Positions 63,362 to 64,000 of a DNA stretch of 64,000 nt are shown piece after piece. Both the position numbers and the translations under genes were made by a program. The notes beneath the pieces were generated by a model. The model was given only the letters and a program-made list of their open reading frames with translations. It made no database searches and was not told where the DNA came from. Positions within the stretch are counted from its first letter, which is position 1. Each line of letters starts with the position of its first letter. This DNA is from JAPOXR01 sp965221815 (GTDB lineage Bacteria > Pseudomonadota > Alphaproteobacteria > Rhodobacterales > Rhodobacteraceae): positions 1,240,001-1,304,000 of the forward strand of contig OZ244915.1 of the NCBI GenBank assembly GCA_965221815.1. The letters are read 5' to 3'.

Positions 63362-63529
63362 GTGAGCCGGGCAATTTCCGATATTGCCGAGCAACTCACC
63401 GGTCATAACCCTCTTTCAAACGAAGCGGTTGTGGAGCCATCGCCGCAAGAAAAGTGGACGGTCAAGCTCTTGTTGGACAATCTGATCCAGAACGACGACT
63501 CCTGGCAGCAGGAGGCATCGAATGCTTGA
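63362..63529 (+). CDS. Small ORF between hsdS and hsdR (55 aa)
   Basis: GTG 63362, one base after the hsdS stop, opens a 55-residue frame (MSRAISDIAEQLTGHNPLSN, then EKWTVKLLLDNLIQNDDSWQ) that overlaps hsdR by eight bases. Tight spacing on both sides suggests a translated gene. No family recognised. SDIAEQ is an SxxxE pattern but has Gln where Fic antitoxins have Gly or Asn. Confidence 0.5.
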   Translation: MSRAISDIAEQLTGHNPLSNEAVVEPSPQEKWTVKLLLDNLIQNDDSWQQEASNA

Positions 63530-64000
63530 ACAGACAAAACCCATTGTCGAGTCGAAGACGTTCATTGTTCTCAATCAATACACAAGGGAGTGGAAGGGCG
63601 CAGACAGCTATCAGAGCGAGTCCGATCTGGAGCGGGAGCTGGTTCAGGATCTTGCCAGTCAGGGATATGAATACCGGCCCGACCTCACCACTCCGAAAGC
63701 GATGCTTGCAAATGTGAGGCTGCAGCTACAGGCACTGAACGATGTCCAATTTTCTGATGACGAATGGCTGCGGTTTGTCGGGACCTGGCTGGACAGGCCC
63801 AATGAGGGCATCATCGAGAAAACCCGCAAAATCCATGATGACTGGATTCACGACTTTGTGTTCGATGATGGCCGGATTCAGAATATCCATTTGCTGGATA
63901 AACGGAACCTGGCCGCCAACAAGGTACAGGTGATCCGACAGTTCGAACAAACGGGACTATACGCCAACCGCTATGATGTGACCATTTTGGTCAACGGTTT
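63522..64000 (+). CDS. hsdR: Type I restriction subunit HsdR, N-terminal part
   Basis: ATG 63522 with GGAGG upstream opens a frame that remains open to the window end (159 codons). The N-terminus reads VLNQYTREWKGADSYQSESD, then LERELVQDLASQGYEYR and IHLLDKRNLAANKVQVIRQF, matching the N-terminal nuclease region of HsdR (the IQNIHLLDKRNLAANK region lies near the endonuclease fold). Only the start is in view; helicase motifs lie beyond. Completes the type I operon. Confidence 0.85.
   Translation, partial: MLEQTKPIVESKTFIVLNQYTREWKGADSYQSESDLERELVQDLASQGYEYRPDLTTPKAMLANVRLQLQALNDVQFSDDEWLRFVGTWLDRPNEGIIEKTRKIHDDWIHDFVFDDGRIQNIHLLDKRNLAANKVQVIRQFEQTGLYANRYDVTILVNG

Overview
The window is chromosomal DNA from an alphaproteobacterium. 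The evidence is gene order and gene form: a suf-type Fe-S assembly operon, a fused ispD-ispF gene, the ntrB-ntrC-ntrY-ntrX-trkA-trkH-hfq run, rpsB-tsf, and a Pho cluster. I cannot narrow it below class level with confidence. TTG start codons are frequent (phoU, phoB, pgpA, and probably the DUF502 gene and rmlA). One tRNA (tRNA-Arg, anticodon CCG) is present; there is no rRNA and no CRISPR array.

Layout. 1-7.9 kb: cysteine desulfurase, sufB, sufC, sufD, two YIP1-like membrane proteins and sufS, followed by a sugar nucleotidyltransferase. 7.9-10.5 kb: tRNA-Arg followed by decayed DNA with a transposase-like relic and a frameshifted short-chain dehydrogenase. 10.5-14 kb: phoR, a three-repeat Pho box, pstB, phoU and phoB, with pstS, pstC and pstA absent from the locus. 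14.2-21.6 kb: housekeeping genes (aroQ, tsf, rpsB, pseudouridine kinase and glycosidase, a DUF502 protein, a YejA-like binding protein). 21.6-33.6 kb: a visibly more G+C-rich accessory block with two different ISKra4-like elements, an IS5-family element, an IS110 element, a truncated resolvase, a small inverted-repeat element and several broken genes. On the minus strand this block carries a PemK/MazF-like gene, an NYN-cold shock fusion, a small unknown gene and a nuclease-like gene. The nuclease-like gene is split by an insertion sequence, but its frame is restored exactly when the element and one 9-bp target duplication are removed. A run of perfect hairpins near 30.0-30.2 kb looks like an orphan structured RNA. 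33.8-59.5 kb: conserved core genes (mfd, hemB, hfq, trkH/A, ntrX/Y/C/B, ispDF, pgpA, amtB, guaA and others). 59.5-64 kb: an IS5 relic, then a type I restriction-modification operon hsdM-fic-hsdS-small ORF-hsdR, with hsdR running off the window.

How it fits together: the suf genes build Fe-S clusters; pstB, phoU, phoB and phoR form the regulatory half of phosphate control; ntrBC/ntrYX, amtB and the Trk genes cover nitrogen signalling and ammonium and potassium uptake. The 21.6-33.6 kb block and the type I operon are the variable, defence- and mobility-related parts. Several genes there are broken by insertion, frameshift or truncation, which points to ongoing turnover.
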